From the NCBI RefSeq assembly GCF_008017805.1, contig NZ_VRTT01000001.1, forward strand, positions 62,001-126,000: a stretch of 64,000 nucleotides of DNA, given 5' to 3'. Position 1 is the stretch's first letter, and every line of letters begins with the position of its first letter. The translations under genes and the position numbers were made by a program. Under the pieces are notes generated by a model. The model worked only from the letters and a program-made list of their open reading frames with translations. It was not told where the DNA came from and searched no databases. Origin of the DNA: Paenibacillus sp. N3.4 (lineage in GTDB: Bacteria > Bacillota > Bacilli > Paenibacillales > NBRC-103111). Positions 18,471 to 27,587 of the stretch are shown in pieces.

Positions 18471-18740
18471 ATGGACCCAAAAAAAGTCATCGTCTGCCGA
18501 TGTGAAGAAGTGTCGTTGCATGAATTGGAGCAAACAGCCAAAACGTACCAATGTTCGTCTCGGGAGCTGAAGCTGAGAACCCGGGCCGGTATGGGATATT
18601 GCAGCGGCCGCACATGCCGCCAGTTGATTGACATGATTGCAGCGGAATCAACCGAAAAGGCGCCGACACACGCCATCCCGCTTGGCTATCAGCCGCCGGT
18701 GCGCCCCGTATCTTTTGATCTGCTTGGAGGTAACAAATGA
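18471..18740 (+). CDS. BFD-like [2Fe-2S] protein (dehydrogenase small subunit)
   Basis: 89 residues with the four-cysteine BFD pattern: CRCE near residues 10-13 and GMGYCSGRTC near 40-50. Such domains carry electrons in opine oxidase, hydroxyproline and proline dehydrogenase complexes, either fused to the alpha subunit or separate as here. Strong AAGGAGG site. The stop overlaps the next start (ATGA), so the genes are coupled. Confidence 0.88.
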   Translation: MDPKKVIVCRCEEVSLHELEQTAKTYQCSSRELKLRTRAGMGYCSGRTCRQLIDMIAAESTEKAPTHAIPLGYQPPVRPVSFDLLGGNK

Positions 18741-19078
18741 CATTCGGAAGAATCCAGCACCATCCCGTGTTAGGGACGCTCGCTGACCGCAAACAGCTTT
18801 CGTTCCAATTCGACAGGAAGATCTACACTGCTTATGAATCGGAAACCATAGCAGCCGCTCTTTTGGCAAATGGAGTTCGAACCCTGCGTGTCCAGGAAGA
18901 ACACGGCACTCCACGCGGCATCTATTGCAACATTGGCCATTGTTTTGAATGCCGCGTGACGGTCAATGGCGAACAAGGAAAACGGGCTTGCCTCACGCTT
19001 GTGGAGGACGGCATGGCGGTTCTATCCGGCGTTCAATTCCCGACTCCGTTCAAGAAAGGGGGCCATCAACATGACTAA
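18737..19078 (+). CDS. [2Fe-2S] ferredoxin-like subunit (HcnA/gamma type)
   Basis: 113 residues with the ferredoxin fold and cysteines in YCNIGHCFEC followed by a distant Cys in KRACLTLV. This is the pattern of HcnA and gamma subunits of flavin amino-acid dehydrogenases, not a free ferredoxin. It overlaps both neighbours by a few bases in a three-gene operon. Confidence 0.88.
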   Translation: MTFGRIQHHPVLGTLADRKQLSFQFDRKIYTAYESETIAAALLANGVRTLRVQEEHGTPRGIYCNIGHCFECRVTVNGEQGKRACLTLVEDGMAVLSGVQFPTPFKKGGHQHD

Positions 19079-20276
19079 TCTGTTGATTGTGGGCGCCGGA
19101 CCGGCTGGTTTGTCAGCAGCAATCGCTGCCAGCGAACAAGGCCTGCGCGTCAAGATCGTCGATGAATTTCCCAGACCCGGAGGCCGTTTGCTCGGACAAT
19201 TGCACGAAGAGCCGAGCGGTACCTGGTGGAACGGTATTGAGGAAGCAAAGCGCCTGCACGAGCAAGCACTTGCGGCTGGCGTTATCATTGAATGCGGCAC
19301 CTCCGTCTACGATATCGCGAATACTAACAAATGTTGGAATATAAGTACCTCGAATGGAAAAGTGGAAGTGCCGAAGCTTTTGCTCGCTACAGGGGCGGCC
19401 GAGGTTGCCGTACCGATCCCCGGATGGACTCTTCCCGGCGTCATGTCCATCGGGGCGGCCCAGGTCATGACCAACGTCCAACGGGTCAAAGTAGGCTCCC
19501 GCGGTGTCGTCATTGGCGTAAACGTCCTGTCAGTAGCCATCACACGCGAGCTGCAGCTTGCCGGAATTCAGGTAGATCGGATGCTTCTCCCCGTGAGCAA
19601 TACGCTGACCAAGGAAGCGGGCAGCCCGCGAAACGTCATGGATTCGATGCTCCGCGTCGCTCATTTAGCTCCCTCCCCCATCATCCGCTTTGGCAGCAGG
19701 TTGATGAAATGGAGCTGGATGAAAGAGCTTGCTTTGCAGCTTCTCCCGACCAACGGCATCCAGATGTGGGGCATACCCATCCAGTTAAAAACGGCTGCAC
19801 TGGAAATCATCGGCGACAAGCAGGTGGAAGGGGTACGAATTGCCAACCTCACACCCGACGGTGAAAGCGTACCGGGTACGGAAAAAGTAATTTCTGCCGA
19901 TTTCGTCTGCATCGCAGGTGGGCTGTACCCGCTCGTTGAACTGGCTGCCATAGCAGGCTGTCCGTTTGCCTATTTGCCTGAGCTAGGCGGTCACGTGCCT
20001 CTGCACAGCGAGCGGATGCGAACTCCGCTCGACGGGCTCTACGTCGCTGGCAACATCACCGGCATCGAGAGTGCCAAAGTAGCTATATCCCAAGGAACAG
20101 TTGCCGGCTTGTCCATTGCCGATGATCTGGGATGCCTGAATGACAAACAACGGCTTAAGTCTGCTATCGACAAGGTATTAATCACACGCCAAAATGCGAC
20201 GATCCAGTTTCATCCGCAAATCGCCCATGGCCGCGCGAGTATCCAGACACTTTTTGCCAATCACGAGATCAATTGA
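19071..20276 (+). CDS. FAD/NAD(P)-binding oxidoreductase (HcnB/alpha-subunit type)
   Basis: 401 residues. The FAD motif LLIVGAGPAGLSAAIAASEQG opens the protein and is followed by DEFPRPGGRL. A second nucleotide fold lies in the middle (SRGVVIGVNVLSVAITRELQLAG) and a third FAD-contacting block is near the end (GLYVAGNITGIESA). It is shorter than alpha subunits with a fused BFD domain, which agrees with the separate BFD-like gene upstream. ATG at 19071 is chosen because it follows AAGGGGG and aligns with the family start. The subunit probably passes electrons from the DAO subunit to a carrier. Confidence 0.9.
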   Translation: MTNLLIVGAGPAGLSAAIAASEQGLRVKIVDEFPRPGGRLLGQLHEEPSGTWWNGIEEAKRLHEQALAAGVIIECGTSVYDIANTNKCWNISTSNGKVEVPKLLLATGAAEVAVPIPGWTLPGVMSIGAAQVMTNVQRVKVGSRGVVIGVNVLSVAITRELQLAGIQVDRMLLPVSNTLTKEAGSPRNVMDSMLRVAHLAPSPIIRFGSRLMKWSWMKELALQLLPTNGIQMWGIPIQLKTAALEIIGDKQVEGVRIANLTPDGESVPGTEKVISADFVCIAGGLYPLVELAAIAGCPFAYLPELGGHVPLHSERMRTPLDGLYVAGNITGIESAKVAISQGTVAGLSIADDLGCLNDKQRLKSAIDKVLITRQNATIQFHPQIAHGRASIQTLFANHEIN

Positions 20277-20312
20277 TCTCGCGCAAACCTTTTACCATCC
20301 ATTTTGATAATA

Positions 20313-20346
20313 GGGAAAAACAGGTGCTTTTAACCTGCTTTTTCCT
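20313..20346 (+). terminator. Rho-independent-type terminator of the flavin operon
   Basis: Hairpin GGGAAAAACAGGT / ACCTGCTTTTTCCT with a 7-nt loop, 37 bases after the stop; the 3' arm itself contains the T run. Confidence 0.6.
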
Positions 20347-21106
20347 ATCCATATAAACCGCTTCAATTCTCGCTATCGTATCCCTATTAACTTATATTAC
20401 GTAGCCTTCCCCCTGAAGATAAACATGCAATTCCTCCATCCAAATCAGCTCTATAAAAGGATTTTCAATCATCTGCTCCTGAACGTATAGTTATTTAAAT
20501 CCGTTAATAATTCCGTAACTGAGCGACTAACGACTACAATCGGTAGGTTCCTTATGCGGCTGAAAACCGACTGTTAAGGCTAAAGCCTGCTGAAAAACAG
20601 CCTGTGGCTGAAGCCACCTAAAGCTTCCGACTGAAGTCAAAGACATCGTCACCTTCGACTTGTTGACCCTCTATGTAATTCCGAATGGTTCTTCATTCAC
20701 TCTACCCAATTGTGATTCCCCTGCTCATGCTACATTGTCGTATCAGCTCTCGTGCTTTTTTTATCCGATTCGAAGTTCGAGAGATAAGAACAGTGATACC
20801 CGGTAAGGATAATACTTGTTTGCATGAAAAAAAACCGTTCAGTAAGCAGCATTGACTGATTAATCGGACGGAAATATTAATTCATGTTTTTTGAGTTCCA
20901 GAAAGATTGATGTAGGTAAAACCGTTATCTAAACACTGAATCAACTGTTTCGAATTTATGCTATTCGCATCTTCATCTACTCGCTCTCAAAGTTATCGTG
21001 CCAGAGCTCGACGAATCGACGAATCCATCCCCTCGAGAAGGGACATCGGATTCTGCGCCACTTCCCGGAACAAAGTTAGGAACGCACGATTTGAGTTTCT
21101 CATACT
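20347..21106. other. Long non-coding gap after the sigma-54 cluster
   Basis: About 760 bp without a credible gene; short open frames here lack ribosome sites. Besides the hairpin array listed separately nothing recognisable was found. It ends exactly at the sharp edge of duplicated segment copy B. Confidence 0.6.
20557..20638. repeat. Array of five mini-hairpins with TGAA/TAAA-type loops
   Basis: Consecutive small palindromes: CGGCTGAAAACCG, AGGCTAAAGCCT, GCTGAAAAACAGC, GTGGCTGAAGCCAC and GACTGAAGTC. Each has a 3-5 bp stem and a purine-rich 4-7 nt loop. No coding frame explains them. Confidence 0.65.
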
Positions 21107-22062
21107 CTTGCACCAGTTGGCCTTTCCCGTTATCATGGCAACCGCCTACTCAATCGCCGTGAACGTGTTGTCTTATTTATCAGTCGTTGCAAACGGATAA
21201 AACTGTTGACTGGTCTGATCATACTTGTTAAAGCGTTCTTCCACGTTTTCCCTGTCCGCTTGTGTCACACCGGCGATAAGAACACTCAAGACCGAAAAAA
21301 TGGTGGTAATTCCATGCAGTACAGGCGTTGGAATCGTCACCTTAATCAACTGGTCGGCTATCGCTCCTATCGGTGACAGCCCGTCATCCGAAAACGCCAG
21401 GATTTTCGCCCCTTTCTCCTTGGCGACCTTGGCAAAGGAGATGGTCTCTTGCGTATAACGAGGAAACGATAGAACGATCACCAGCCATTCTTCATCCGCT
21501 AGCATCATCAAATAATTCGCATCATCATTTTGACCGGTGTAAAGGTGCGTATCTCCTTTCACAATATTAAGCGTGAAAGAAAGCCAATGCGCCGGAGCAT
21601 AGGAGGAACGAAAACCGACGACCACAACCTTCTTTGCCTTGATAATGCTCTCCACCGCTTGATCCAGTGCATCTTGGCTCAACGAGTTCAGCGTTTCGCT
21701 AATATAGGCGATATCCTGTTCCATTTTATAGGTGATGAGGCCTTCCTTTTCATTCAATCGCTTGGGATGGTCAAAGAACTTTTGAATGTGATTTTCCCTC
21801 TGGCTATATGCCAATAGAGATTGACGTACTTCGTTTTGCATGGCACTAAACCCCGAATATCCTAACGCATTGGACAATCGTATAACAGTGGTTCCACTCG
21901 TACCTGTCAACGCACCGATTTCCTTGGCGGGATGTAAAGCTACCTTCTGCGGTTCTTCCAAAATGAATTCCGCAACGAGTTTCTGTTGGTTGGACAGTTG
22001 ATTGTATAATTTGTGAATTCGATCCTGTACACTGTTCATGGTAACCACCTTTTTGTATCGTT
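21107..22062. repeat. Duplicated segment, copy B (pair at 5663-6617)
   Basis: Second copy of the rpiR-containing segment, same orientation. It carries only the regulator; the serine hydrolase and peptidase that follow copy A are absent. Edges are sharp and no insertion sequence is visible. Confidence 0.9.
21173..22039 (-). CDS. RpiR/MurR family transcriptional regulator (copy B)
   Basis: Same architecture as copy A: RpiR helix-turn-helix and SIS domain. The open frame is intact, and substitutions are conservative (for example M/L, A/V, T/S, Y/F), so the copy is probably functional. It stands alone next to the sigma-54 cluster instead of leading a peptidase operon. ATG at 22039 lies behind AAAGGTGG. 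Confidence 0.9.
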   Translation of the reverse strand: MNSVQDRIHKLYNQLSNQQKLVAEFILEEPQKVALHPAKEIGALTGTSGTTVIRLSNALGYSGFSAMQNEVRQSLLAYSQRENHIQKFFDHPKRLNEKEGLITYKMEQDIAYISETLNSLSQDALDQAVESIIKAKKVVVVGFRSSYAPAHWLSFTLNIVKGDTHLYTGQNDDANYLMMLADEEWLVIVLSFPRYTQETISFAKVAKEKGAKILAFSDDGLSPIGAIADQLIKVTIPTPVLHGITTIFSVLSVLIAGVTQADRENVEERFNKYDQTSQQFYPFATTDK

Positions 22063-22343
22063 ATGGTATGCTGTCAAACCAAACAATTTGTTGATTAATT
22101 CAACTAAAGAAAGGACAGACGAATGAATGCATTCGACCTGCCCTCACGATAACTTAGGCTATATTTCTAATAATTGCTCCATCCCATGAATTCATTTCAA
22201 TCATGTTATCATGAATTAGAGCTTTGCACCACAACCAGAAGGGGAATGGCGATAGGACCAAGCGGACTCTACGATGGTACATATAGTGGTTTGAGATGGC
22301 GGGGGTGAGCCGCCAAAGCCCCCCTCACAAGGAGGCATTATCC
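22063..22343. other. Intergenic region between rpiR copy B and hmo-like gene
   Basis: About 280 bp without a gene. It has a short palindrome CGAATG-AATG-CATTCG near 22121-22136 and an ATGAATT inverted pair near 22185. Presumably holds the two divergent promoters; no firm -35/-10 pair could be assigned. Confidence 0.5.
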
Positions 22344-22682
22344 ATGATTATTGTAACGAACACTTCGCACATCACGAAAGGCGACGCCCACAAACTGATC
22401 GAGCGTTTCGATAAAACAGGTAAAGTCGAATATATGGAAGGTTTTCTCGGCCTGGAGGTCCATTTGACGGAAAGTATCAAAGAGTATGATGAAGTGAGTG
22501 TGGTAACCCGTTGGCGGTCCAAAGAAGATTTCAACGCGTGGACCACAAGCGAGGCTTTCCGCGAATTCCATGCCCATCGAGAGACACCCTCGTTTATCAT
22601 CTCGAACAAAATATCCTTTTATGACGTGAAAATTGTTCGTCAGCCTCTTAAATCGGAAGATGCGTCGGCGTCCGCCAGTTAA
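22344..22682 (+). CDS. Heme-degrading monooxygenase-like protein (HmoA/IsdG, ABM fold)
   Basis: 112 residues in the antibiotic-biosynthesis-monooxygenase fold. The pattern [37 protein letters not shown] and [10 protein letters not shown] follows HmoA/HmoB-type enzymes, which open heme and release iron. A histidine in the HAHRE block is a plausible heme ligand. ATG at 22344 follows AAGGAGG; an upstream in-frame extension has no good ribosome site. No iron-uptake gene lies next to it. Confidence 0.82.
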   Translation: MIIVTNTSHITKGDAHKLIERFDKTGKVEYMEGFLGLEVHLTESIKEYDEVSVVTRWRSKEDFNAWTTSEAFREFHAHRETPSFIISNKISFYDVKIVRQPLKSEDASASAS

Positions 22683-22835
22683 AGCTTCCCTAAAGTAGAG
22701 GCTCCTCCCCGACTTTAGTATGGCTTGTCTAACCGCCACAGGTCCGTTTTCGGAAAGCTTCCTGTAAGCTACAATGAAGACATAGGAACAAGCCAGATCA
22801 ATAAAAAACGCTTGATAAACGAGAGGAGAATTATG

Positions 22836-23033
22836 ATGAACAAATTGTTCAGATCCAGTACAGACAGCAAATTAACTGGGCTTTGCGGAGGAATTGCCGA
22901 GTGGCTTGGCGTTAATCCGACTCTCATTCGACTGATCGTCGTCATATCTGCCCTATGCAGCTTTGGAACGGTTACGCTGATGTACTTCATCGCCAGTATG
23001 CTGGTGCCAAAAATGCCTTACAGCCATTTCTAA
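22836..23033 (+). CDS. PspC-domain membrane protein
   Basis: 65-66 residues covering one PspC domain: LFRSSTDSKLTGLCGGIAEWLGVNP, then one transmembrane helix with TLMYFIASMLVP. Single-domain PspC proteins are common in Firmicutes and linked to envelope stress. GAGGAG upstream suits ATG 22836 (7 bases) slightly better than ATG 22833. Followed by a clear terminator. Confidence 0.88.
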   Translation: MNKLFRSSTDSKLTGLCGGIAEWLGVNPTLIRLIVVISALCSFGTVTLMYFIASMLVPKMPYSHF

Positions 23034-23065
23034 GGGACTGTCTCCAATTGGGGATAGTCCCTTTT
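23032..23065 (+). terminator. Terminator of the pspC gene
   Basis: Inverted repeat AAGGGACT...AGTCCCTTTT with inner CTCC/GGGG pairing, immediately after the stop codon. Confidence 0.75.
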
Positions 23066-23323
23066 GGATTTCATTGTTTTCCATTCTCCTCCATAACTTT
23101 CTTGGAATTTAACGTCTACATTTAACGTATATTTACCAGCATTCAATATTGAGGGTCGATATGTTTTTTCTAAAAAAGAGGAAATATCTAAATCCCCACT
23201 TTTCAAGATTTTGAAAATATGAATATTAAATCTCTAGTAACCAATTCGTGGTAAAGAAACAAGAAGTAGGTCTGCATATTGATTTCATCTATCAAAAGAA
23301 AAAATCAAGATTGAACGTCGAAT

Positions 23324-23353
23324 AGCCCTTTTGTACGGTTACACAAAAGGGCT
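23324..23353. terminator. Hairpin downstream of the acetyltransferase gene
   Basis: Perfect 11-bp arms AGCCCTTTTGT / ACAAAAGGGCT with an 8-nt loop, 74 bp beyond the minus-strand stop. A long T tract is lacking, so termination is likely but not certain. The rest of 23066-23426 is AT-rich and shows no gene. Confidence 0.5.
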
Positions 23354-23426
23354 GAGTGTTCTATATTTTTGTTACGCTGAGTTAAGTGCATTAGCACATA
23401 CCGAGAATACGTATACTTATCGTGTG

Positions 23427-24077
23427 TTATGACTCTAAATCCGAAATCACACGGCAATCTGCCAACACTTCCGGTTTAAATCGCATACTGTCCGCTTGTG
23501 TGATCTGGCGAATTACTCTGCATGGAACACCTGCAGCAAAGGAACCTTCTGGGATATCTTGAGTCACCACACTACCTGCTCCTATAACGCATCCGTCTCC
23601 AATGGTAACACCGCCGCATACCGTTACATTGGCTGAGAGCCACACATCGTTTCCGATCGTCACAGGCTTGGCATAACATAGCGACTTAAGATCACCATTT
23701 TGATCAAGCATTTGCCTACGTTCAGAGGCGATGAACGGATGAATGGGTGTAACAATTGTTACATTAGGCCCAAAACTGACATTATTCCCAATGGTAACCT
23801 TTGCATCGTCCTGTACGGTAAGATTGTAGTTGCCAAAGAAGTGATTTCCGATTTCTGTGTGAACCCCGTAATGAAAGAAAATAGGCCCCTGAATGAAGCT
23901 ACGTTCCCCCATCTTGCCAAGCAGTTGTTCAAGTATCTCTTCGCGTTCCTCTGTCTGATCCTCAAAAGTGCGACTATATTGACTGCTAAGGTTATGTGCA
24001 CGGAGCTTTATAGCCTTTAACTCGGGATTACCAGGACTAAATAAAATCCCCTTAAAAATTCGTTCTTCTTCAGTCAT
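23427..24077 (-). CDS. Sugar O-acetyltransferase, maltose/galactoside type
   Basis: 216-residue left-handed beta-helix enzyme. It has an N-terminal maltose-acetyltransferase helix region and hexapeptide repeats (VTIGNNVSFGPNVTIV, VTIGNDVWLSANVTVCGGVTIGDGCVIGAGSVV). The catalytic His is probably in TPIHPF. It would acetylate sugars with acetyl-CoA. ATG is preceded by TTGGAG. A related but non-identical enzyme is encoded directly upstream. Confidence 0.88.
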   Translation of the reverse strand: MTEEERIFKGILFSPGNPELKAIKLRAHNLSSQYSRTFEDQTEEREEILEQLLGKMGERSFIQGPIFFHYGVHTEIGNHFFGNYNLTVQDDAKVTIGNNVSFGPNVTIVTPIHPFIASERRQMLDQNGDLKSLCYAKPVTIGNDVWLSANVTVCGGVTIGDGCVIGAGSVVTQDIPEGSFAAGVPCRVIRQITQADSMRFKPEVLADCRVISDLES

Positions 24078-24249
24078 ATGTTCATCTCCAATTTATTCGA
24101 CCGAAACTTTTGTCTCAAAGCCGTAGGGTGATTGTTTTGCAAATTGCCAATAGCACACTTTTAATGTGCTCACTGACATCATCTACTATCTGACCAGTAA
24201 GGGTAAAAATCGCTCATTGAAAATAGTCTTCATACTTAAAATACTGTTT

Positions 24250-24879
24250 TTACCATTCTACCTGATCAAAACGCATGTTTTTGTAGTAAAAGATTTTGTC
24301 TTGATCCGTAATCTCTCGGAGGACCTTGCAGGGATTACCGACTGCTATTACATTGGCTGGAATATCTTTAGTTACCACACTGCCGCCTCCAATGACGCTT
24401 CCCTTTCCGATTGTAACACCCGGTAAAATGATTGCGCCGCTACCGATCCAAACTCCATCTTCTATAACGACCGGCAAGGCAAACATTCCGCCTTCTTTGC
24501 GCATTTTCGGGTGCACCGGATGGTTGGTCACAGCGATCGTTACATTTGGGCCAAACATCACGTCATTTCCGATCGTAACCTTATAGTCATCGACAACCGT
24601 TAAATTAAAGTTGATGTACACATTATTGCCTACCGTAGTATTCGATCCGTAGGACATATGGATTGGAGGCTCCATCCATACATGTTCACCCATGCTCCCA
24701 AAAAGCTGTTTCATCAGCAATTTCCGTCCATCCAAATCATCGGGATGCAATCGATTGATTTCGTAGCACAGAGCCTTGCCACGCTGGCGTGCACGAGCTA
24801 GAGCAGCAGCTTCCTCTGGGTAATTAGAATCGTGATCGGTAAACAATTGACCGTTCTTCATTCGCTCTTGAATATTCAT
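24250..24879 (-). CDS. Sugar O-acetyltransferase, maltose/galactoside type
   Basis: 209 residues; N-terminal ERMKNGQLFTDHDSNYPEEAA block of the Mac domain and hexapeptide coils (VTIGNDVMFGPNVTIAVTNHPVHP, GVWIGSGAIILPGVTIGKGSVIGGGSVVTKDIP). His in TNHPVHP is the expected catalytic residue. Good AGGAG site. It shares its layout with the next gene, suggesting an old duplication. Substrate unknown. Confidence 0.9.
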   Translation of the reverse strand: MNIQERMKNGQLFTDHDSNYPEEAAALARARQRGKALCYEINRLHPDDLDGRKLLMKQLFGSMGEHVWMEPPIHMSYGSNTTVGNNVYINFNLTVVDDYKVTIGNDVMFGPNVTIAVTNHPVHPKMRKEGGMFALPVVIEDGVWIGSGAIILPGVTIGKGSVIGGGSVVTKDIPANVIAVGNPCKVLREITDQDKIFYYKNMRFDQVEW

Positions 24880-24944
24880 GCATTAGTCTCCTCTGGATAA
24901 AATTTATATTTTCATATATATGAAATTGGTATAAGCCATTTTCT

Positions 24945-26330
24945 TTAACTAACTTGTTCAAAGTTTTTTGTAATATTGTTCAACCATTTGTATTGACGAT
25001 ATCTGATATAAGTAACAGGAAGCTTAATGACCTCATCCAAGCTAATTACGATATACAACACGATGGGAGGTACTTGGTAAACAAAAGCACAAAAGTAGCC
25101 GAGTGGTAATATTATGCCCCACATCACAACAGTATCGCACCAAAACCCAAATTTAGAATCGCCGCCAGCAGTAAATATACCTGCAATTATAGTGGCATTC
25201 ATCGACTTGGCAATACAATAAAAAGCACTGATATACAGCATGCCATCCAAGTAATTTTGTGCAGTAGTGTTCAAGCTCACGATAGAGAACACCAGTGGTT
25301 TTAGCACCAAAATCGTGCATCCTGCCATAAATCCAAAAATCAAAGCGTACAGGCTCATCCTATTGCCCGCATGTTTCGCTTTCTCAATCTCTCCCTGCCC
25401 CAAATATTTTCCAATTAATACAGATCCGCCGCTGGCAATGCCTCCACATAGTACAACAGCCAGGTTCTTGACCATGGATGCCACGGAATTCGCTGCAACC
25501 ATGTCAGAGTTTACATGACCGATAATGGCGGCTGTCGCAGTTAAAGCAATGCCCCAAACAATATAATTGCCTAGGACAGGCAAGGTGTATGTCCAGAAAT
25601 CCTTTAACAAATTACGCTGACTGCCTTTAGGTGCAGGAAGTCGGAAGCGAATCGACCCTTTGGTAACGGAATGTACAATACAGCAGGCAAGTTCAATGAA
25701 ACGAGCTAAAACCGTTGAAAGGGCAACAGACGCAACCGCGAGCTTAGGCATCGTCGGAAAGAGAAAAAAGATGCAGATTGTATTGAACAATATGTTCAAA
25801 ATTAAGCATATAGAGCTAATCGAAGCACTCAGTCGTGCATTTTCCATGCTTCTGATTACGGTAAGATACATCTGCGAAAGGCCCATTGCAATATACGAGA
25901 ACGAAATCATTTGTAAGAACCTTGAACCATACTCTATCAATTCGTTATCCTTTGTAAAAAATCGCATTAGCGTCTCCGGAACTAAAAACGTAACAGAAAA
26001 AAATATAACAGAGATACATAGCGAGAACGTGCAGGCAATACTGAGAACGCGCTGTATAGTTTGTAGATCTTTCTTGCCCCAATACTGCGCAGTAAGAATA
26101 CCTGCTCCTGTTGACATTCCCATGTAAAACAAGGTCAACGCAAAGGTAATTTGTCCTGCGAGCGATACAGCCGACATCGCAGTTTGGCTAATCATGCCCA
26201 TCATGACCACATCTATTGAAATGACCGTAGCTGAGATCAGATTTTGCAATGCAATGGGAATAACGAGACTCATAAGCTCCCGATTAAAATCACGGTTCAT
26301 GGGAGTTGTTAGTTGCATACGATTTTTCAC
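24945..26330 (-). CDS. MATE family efflux transporter
   Basis: 461 residues with about twelve membrane helices in two related halves, opening with FNRELMSLVIPIALQNLISATVISIDVVMMG as MATE pumps do. These export cationic drugs or metabolites using Na+ or H+ gradients. GTG start behind AGGAGAGAGG. It is divergent from an AraC regulator 127 bp away, the likely controller. Confidence 0.9.
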   Translation of the reverse strand: MKNRMQLTTPMNRDFNRELMSLVIPIALQNLISATVISIDVVMMGMISQTAMSAVSLAGQITFALTLFYMGMSTGAGILTAQYWGKKDLQTIQRVLSIACTFSLCISVIFFSVTFLVPETLMRFFTKDNELIEYGSRFLQMISFSYIAMGLSQMYLTVIRSMENARLSASISSICLILNILFNTICIFFLFPTMPKLAVASVALSTVLARFIELACCIVHSVTKGSIRFRLPAPKGSQRNLLKDFWTYTLPVLGNYIVWGIALTATAAIIGHVNSDMVAANSVASMVKNLAVVLCGGIASGGSVLIGKYLGQGEIEKAKHAGNRMSLYALIFGFMAGCTILVLKPLVFSIVSLNTTAQNYLDGMLYISAFYCIAKSMNATIIAGIFTAGGDSKFGFWCDTVVMWGIILPLGYFCAFVYQVPPIVLYIVISLDEVIKLPVTYIRYRQYKWLNNITKNFEQVS

Positions 26331-26456
26331 CTTATTTTATCCTCTCTCCTTCCTGTTAAATTGAATGATATCAATATAGAACAAAATTATTGTCCAATCT
26401 ATTAAAATTGACTATATTATTATAAGAATCGTATATAGATCAAAGGAGTGTTCCAT

Positions 26457-27362
26457 TTGATTAAAAATTTAGAAGTGTTTTCGGATTTATCGGAACGCTT
26501 GGATTATAATCTTCCTGATTTACCTCTTTATGTTTGTAAAGGAAGTTTGCATCAATTTAATAATTATGCTGCTGCAGCTCATTGGCATTCAGATGTAGAG
26601 TTCATTTATGTTCTAAAAGGATCAATGGATTTTTCTGTTAACGGACATATTATTCGCATAGAACAAGGGAATGGAATTTTCGTGAGTAGCCGCCGATTAC
26701 ATTTTGGTTTCTCCCAAGATCATATCGATTGTTTATTCATTGTTGTTGTCATTCACCCCGCCCTTCTTGGCGAAGGTTTATCCCCACTTCAAACCTATTG
26801 GGACGAAAAATTCAGTCAAATAACGGACGACTTTGTATTGCTCACAAACCAAGTTGCTTGGCAACAGAGCATATTGCTGTCTCTTCAAGCGATCTATGAT
26901 GAAATGCACTGTAGCAATTCCCCAAATCCGCTTCGCCTCGCTTCACAAGCTTTAGCTTTATGTGCCTTAACCGGAGATCACCTACAACCGAAGGTAGGGC
27001 AACCTGAAGACATGCAATTGTGGACAAATGTTCAGAAGATGACCAATTTCATCCGTCAACACTATGAGCAAAAAATAACGCTTGAAGATATAGCATCGGC
27101 GGGAACTGTTTGCAGGAGTCGCTGCTGCACATTGTTTAATAAGTATGTAGGTCAAACCCCTAACACGTATCTAACGAGATATCGAATTCAGAAAAGTTGT
27201 GAAATGCTGAAGGAAACAAAACGATCCATAAGCGAAATTGCACTGGCTTGTGGTTTCCAAAGCGGTAGTTACTTCACATCTATTTTCCGAAAACAACTGG
27301 GTTTAGTTCCACAAGATTATCGAAAACAAACAAAAAGTAACAATATATCTTACGGAGATTGA
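26457..27362 (+). CDS. AraC family transcriptional regulator
   Basis: About 301 residues: an N-terminal cupin sensor (HWHSDVEFIYVLKGSMDFSVNGH...) and a C-terminal pair of helix-turn-helix motifs (ITLEDIASAGTVCRSRCCTLFNKYVG, SISEIALACGFQSGSYFTSIFRKQLG). TTG at 26457 is preferred since AAGGAG lies eight bases upstream; an in-frame GTG nine bases earlier overlaps the ribosome site. Likely regulates the divergent MATE gene. Confidence 0.9.
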   Translation: MIKNLEVFSDLSERLDYNLPDLPLYVCKGSLHQFNNYAAAAHWHSDVEFIYVLKGSMDFSVNGHIIRIEQGNGIFVSSRRLHFGFSQDHIDCLFIVVVIHPALLGEGLSPLQTYWDEKFSQITDDFVLLTNQVAWQQSILLSLQAIYDEMHCSNSPNPLRLASQALALCALTGDHLQPKVGQPEDMQLWTNVQKMTNFIRQHYEQKITLEDIASAGTVCRSRCCTLFNKYVGQTPNTYLTRYRIQKSCEMLKETKRSISEIALACGFQSGSYFTSIFRKQLGLVPQDYRKQTKSNNISYGD

Positions 27363-27587
27363 CCAGGACAAAATACAGTTCAACCGATGGATATTGTCAT
27401 CTAATTTTATTAAAAGGGTCTGTTTACCCTGTCGGTGAAAATCAACCCGTTCTAAACTTTCTCCCTCTTCTACAATAAAAACTCGATCCGGCCTTCATAA
27501 ATATGCACATAAGGCCACCGAAGTAATCGGCAGCCTTATCAGTTTATTGCTTCCTTTTTTCATCCAGACATGATCAAGGATATCCTG

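Noticed and set aside
18471..20276. Hydrogen cyanide synthase (hcnABC)
   Set aside because: The subunits resemble HcnABC, but the imine reductase and PrdR-like regulator and split gene order favour an amino/imino-acid dehydrogenase.
20557..20638. CRISPR-like or riboswitch interpretation of the hairpin array
   Set aside because: Stems differ in sequence, no spacer regularity, no downstream gene in a suitable position.
5663..22062. The two rpiR copies as arms of a composite transposon
   Set aside because: They contain no transposase or inverted ends and the 15 kb between is ordinary metabolic DNA.
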